A stretch of 64,000 nt of DNA from Bacteroidota bacterium (GTDB lineage Bacteria > Bacteroidota > Bacteroidia > Cytophagales > Cyclobacteriaceae): NCBI GenBank assembly GCA_023393375.1, contig JAEWLI010000166.1, forward strand, positions 1 to 64,000, read 5' to 3'. Below, piece by piece: positions 61,663 through 64,000 of the stretch. Both the position numbers and the translations under genes were made by a program. The notes under the pieces were generated by a model, which was not told where the DNA came from, made no database searches, and saw only the letters and a program-made list of their open reading frames with translations. Position 1 is the first letter of the stretch, and the number at the start of each line of letters is the position of its first letter.

Positions 61663-62361
61663 ATGAAATATCAATACCTACTCAAACAAGTACGAAAGGA
61701 AGAACAACTCGGAAGTGTGGTTATCCGTTCCTTGCAAGATGTAAATCTTGAAGTCGAAGAAGGAAGTTTTCATTCTATTTGCGGTCCGGAAGGATCAGGG
61801 AAATCCAAAATCATCTCTATCTTAAGTTTAATTGATGTGCCTTCTTCAGGTGAGTTTTATTTCAATGGTGAAAATATTACCCAATTAAGCTATCGTGACG
61901 TCAGTTGGATCAGGTCTACACAAATCGGAGTAATTCCTCAGGTAATCAATATCAATTTTACATCAAGTGTTTTGGATAATATTTCCATGATATCCAAAAT
62001 TATGGGAGAAGACAATAAACTGGCAAAGGAAAAAGCGATGTATTGGCTTCAACAGGTAAGACTTGACCATATTGCACATTTATCTCCATTGGAACTGGAT
62101 TTTACTGCAACTAAAAAGCTTGGTATTGCCAAAGCAATGATAAAAAATCCTAAAATCTTATTAGCTGATAATATATATCATCAAATTCCAACTACCGGGG
62201 CTGAGGAATTATTAAACCTGCTTACAGACTTGAATCTTCAACATGGCATTACCGTAGTGCAAACAGCCCGGACTGATCGATTTGTGAAGTCGAATTCTTT
62301 TGTTTATGATATCCATAATGGCAAAACCTCAAAAAGATGTATTGCCAGTACAGCAGCATAA
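61663..62361 (+). CDS. degenerate ABC-transporter ATPase-like protein
   Basis: A 232-residue protein similar to LolD/MacB-type ATPases. Walker A is present (GPEGSGKSK, 41-49), as is the Q-loop (Gln93, in IGVIPQVININF). Other motifs have gone: the signature LSGGQ reads ELDFTATKK (144-152), Walker B LLADEP reads LLADNI (Asn170 for the catalytic Glu), and the H-loop THD reads TARTD. It may bind but should not hydrolyse ATP efficiently. The frame is intact with an ATG, so this is not simple decay. No permease gene is adjacent. It abuts the exonuclease gene tail to tail with no spacer. Confidence 0.8.
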   Translation: MKYQYLLKQVRKEEQLGSVVIRSLQDVNLEVEEGSFHSICGPEGSGKSKIISILSLIDVPSSGEFYFNGENITQLSYRDVSWIRSTQIGVIPQVININFTSSVLDNISMISKIMGEDNKLAKEKAMYWLQQVRLDHIAHLSPLELDFTATKKLGIAKAMIKNPKILLADNIYHQIPTTGAEELLNLLTDLNLQHGITVVQTARTDRFVKSNSFVYDIHNGKTSKRCIASTAA

Positions 62362-63168
62362 TTACCGGTTATTAAAATTTCGTAATTTGATCTGGGTCAG
62401 TTTTTTCTTGGTTTCCAAAGGAAAATCACCTTTCATCATCCAGTCATAATAGGCAGGTTCGATCTTCATGACCTCAGTTACAGGTTTATCTTTATGCTTC
62501 CCGAAATTAAACACTTCCACTCCATCTTTATTGAAGATTATTCTTCCTGCAAGATCAACAATTTTTGAGCAGGTAAGCTTGTGTAGTGCTTCCATATCGT
62601 TGACTATTTTTCCAAGCTCATTGCCAATTGCATCAGTTACCACCATATTCTCATACTTTCGGATTTGCTCATTCAGTATTTCCAGTGTAGCTTTTGTATC
62701 GGCCATAGCATTATGAGCACCATCTAAATTTTTATTGCAGTAAAATTTAAGTGCCGCTGTCAAGGTTCTTTTCTCCATTAAATGGAATATTTTCTGTGCA
62801 TCGACCAATTTACGATTTGACACGTCAAAATCCACATCAGACCTTAAAAATTCCTCTACCAGCATGGGTACATCGAATCGAATAATATTATATCCGGCAA
62901 AATCGCAACCTTCTATAAACCGGGCAAGTTCTTTTGCGATGGACTTGAAAGTAGGGGCATCCTTCACATCCTCATCATATATACCATGTATCATGCTTGT
63001 TTCCACTGGAATAGGCATTAATGGATTAATCCTCGTGAGTTTTTCTTGAACCTGTCCGTTTGGCATTACTTTCACGAAAGCCAGTTCTACTATCCTGTCA
63101 TGTGAAACATTGGTGCCCGTGGTCTCCAGATCAAAGAATACCAATGGATTTTTAAGCTTTAAATACAT
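62362..63168 (-). CDS. 3'-5' exonuclease, DnaQ/DEDDh family
   Basis: A 268-residue protein with an N-terminal exonuclease domain: Asp13 and Glu15 in FFDLETTGTN (motif I), NIIRFDVPML (motif II) and HNAMADTKA with the DEDDh His (motif III). A C-terminal extension of about 90 residues (from ENMVVTDAIGNELGKIV to FNNR) is not exonuclease-like; its FNFGKHKDKPV segment resembles a domain found at the C terminus of other DnaQ-like exonucleases in Bacteroidota. It could trim DNA or RNA ends; it is not the polymerase III epsilon subunit with certainty. mpl lies upstream by 8 bases on the same strand. Confidence 0.88.
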   Translation of the reverse strand: MYLKLKNPLVFFDLETTGTNVSHDRIVELAFVKVMPNGQVQEKLTRINPLMPIPVETSMIHGIYDEDVKDAPTFKSIAKELARFIEGCDFAGYNIIRFDVPMLVEEFLRSDVDFDVSNRKLVDAQKIFHLMEKRTLTAALKFYCNKNLDGAHNAMADTKATLEILNEQIRKYENMVVTDAIGNELGKIVNDMEALHKLTCSKIVDLAGRIIFNKDGVEVFNFGKHKDKPVTEVMKIEPAYYDWMMKGDFPLETKKKLTQIKLRNFNNR

Positions 63169-63176
63169 GGTTTGGT

Positions 63177-64000
63177 TTATTTATTTGCAATTTTTTTTGA
63201 AAGTTCATTAAGGTTAAGGCCGTCAAAGTTACCGGAGCTCATCATCAATAAATTGGTGTTGTACCAATTCTGTTTTAATAAGAACTGTTCGAGCTCACGA
63301 ATATTTTGAAACACTTTCAGATTCTTGGTAGAAAATGATTCAATGATATCGTTTTCGGTGATGTTTTCCAACCTTTTATGTGCTATAGTCTTGGGATTAA
63401 AATAGACTATGGGTAAATCTGCATAATTCATGGTGTCGGCATACTGATTTAGAAAATTCCGGTTTAAGCTACTAAAAGTATGTAATTCCAGACACGCTAC
63501 CAGATTTCTATCGGGATATTGCTCTTTTAATGCCATGGTAGTAGCCTCTACTTTTGAAGGTGCATGTGCAAAATCTTTATATACCAATGTGTCATTCCCC
63601 TCGGCTAATAATTGCAAACGGTTTGATGCCCCGCTGAAATGTTCAATAGCTTTAAAAAATTCTTCATTGGTCACACCAATTTTTTTCAACACCTGAAATG
63701 CACCACTGATATTCATTAAATTATGTTTACCGAATACCTTAAGTGGATGTTCATTGCCGTCTTGATCGATCAGATTTGTAATCCCTTTCCGGATTTTATG
63801 TTTGGGGGTTTTATATTCTACAATGGTTACGTCTTTCCTTTCTTTACTGCAAATAACAATAGCCATTGGGTCAGACTCACTATAAAATAAAGTCCCTGCT
63901 TTGGGAGTTGCATCAGCAAATGCATCAAATTGTTTTACATAGTCATCATAAGTTGGGTAAACATTGATATGGTCCCAGGATATGCCACTGATCAATCCAA
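63177..64000 (-). CDS. mpl: UDP-N-acetylmuramate:L-alanyl-gamma-D-glutamyl-meso-diaminopimelate ligase, C-terminal part
   Basis: Truncated by the right edge; the open frame runs to the last base, so the TTG near 63995 is not the start. The visible 272 residues are the end of a Mur ligase: ISGISWDHINVYPTYDDYVKQFDAF, then FGKHNLMNISGAFQVLKKIG (central domain) and the C-terminal domain FSGASNRLQLLAEGNDTLVYKDFAHAPSKVEATTMAL with SFSTKNL. Mpl joins the recycled tripeptide to UDP-MurNAc, so it belongs to murein recycling, consistent with NamZ. MurC is the closest alternative, but FAHAPSK favours Mpl. Confidence 0.9.
   Translation of the reverse strand, partial: GLISGISWDHINVYPTYDDYVKQFDAFADATPKAGTLFYSESDPMAIVICSKERKDVTIVEYKTPKHKIRKGITNLIDQDGNEHPLKVFGKHNLMNISGAFQVLKKIGVTNEEFFKAIEHFSGASNRLQLLAEGNDTLVYKDFAHAPSKVEATTMALKEQYPDRNLVACLELHTFSSLNRNFLNQYADTMNYADLPIVYFNPKTIAHKRLENITENDIIESFSTKNLKVFQNIRELEQFLLKQNWYNTNLLMMSSGNFDGLNLNELSKKIANK

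Noticed and set aside
1..64000. tRNA, rRNA, CRISPR arrays, transposons or prophage
   Set aside because: No cloverleaf with GTTCGA-type loop, no regular repeats and no transposase or integrase reading frames were seen.

Overview
The window reads as chromosomal DNA of a Bacteroidota bacterium, most likely of the order Cytophagales or a close relative. The evidence is AT-rich DNA, the gliding-motility genes gldA-gldF-gldG, a giant hybrid two-component sensor (beta-propeller plus AraC output), a PorG-like beta-barrel, a Bacteroidota-type EttA, and two ribosomal-protein promoters with the TTTG / TAnnTTTG boxes of the Bacteroidota primary sigma factor. The genes are dense, mostly housekeeping, and almost all intact. 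I found no tRNA, rRNA, CRISPR array, prophage or insertion sequence.

Layout. 1-8.2 kb: the end of tex, a hypothetical protein, a SpmA/SpmB-type membrane protein, a lipoprotein, a PorG-like barrel overlapping a SPOR-OmpA protein, a 59-residue membrane protein, and an orphan NtrC-type regulator followed by a small membrane protein. 8.3-13.3 kb: branched-chain amino acid genes ilvB-ilvN-ilvC-ilvA behind a complete attenuator, with a Leu/Val/Ile-rich leader peptide and mutually exclusive protector, antiterminator and terminator stems. 13.3-19.9 kb: a gene fragment, a YiiX-like lipoprotein, the minus-strand run namZ-fmt-folA-DUF6146, an FtsX-type permease, dCMP deaminase and a DUF2911 protein. 20-26 kb: nadB diverging from gldAFG plus a DUF4340 gene. 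26-31.3 kb: panE, a coiled-coil membrane protein, rpsF-rpsR-rplI, recN. 31.3-40.2 kb: a frameshifted barrel gene and a minus-strand series (ettA, rpsT, radC, DUF1684, pheT, a coiled-coil gene, zapA, rny). 40.3-46.6 kb: small metabolic and stress genes, ispD and an arr-type rifampin ADP-ribosyltransferase. 46.7-56.4 kb: pgeF coupled to the hybrid sensor, a von Willebrand A protein, and FAH-M23-bcp. 56.5-64 kb: two tandem M48 lipoproteins, a DinB protein, otsAB, a degenerate ABC ATPase, a DEDD exonuclease and the start-truncated mpl.

How the genes work together. The ilv block forms a branched-chain pathway unit that lacks ilvD and ilvE and is apparently controlled by charged Leu/Val/Ile tRNA. 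The gld block would build the ABC component of gliding and type IX secretion. pheT, the coiled-coil gene and zapA are joined tightly enough for translational coupling, linking translation and division. Several cell-envelope proteins (NamZ, Mpl, M23 and M48 proteases, SPOR-OmpA) point to active wall turnover and recycling.

The points most worth a second look are: the ilv attenuator; the ABC-like ATPase that has lost its signature, Walker B glutamate and H-loop; an OtsB domain with Gly in place of the second HAD aspartate; an Arr protein with Phe where the family has Tyr; the matching rpsF and rpsT promoters; and several small or broken reading frames.
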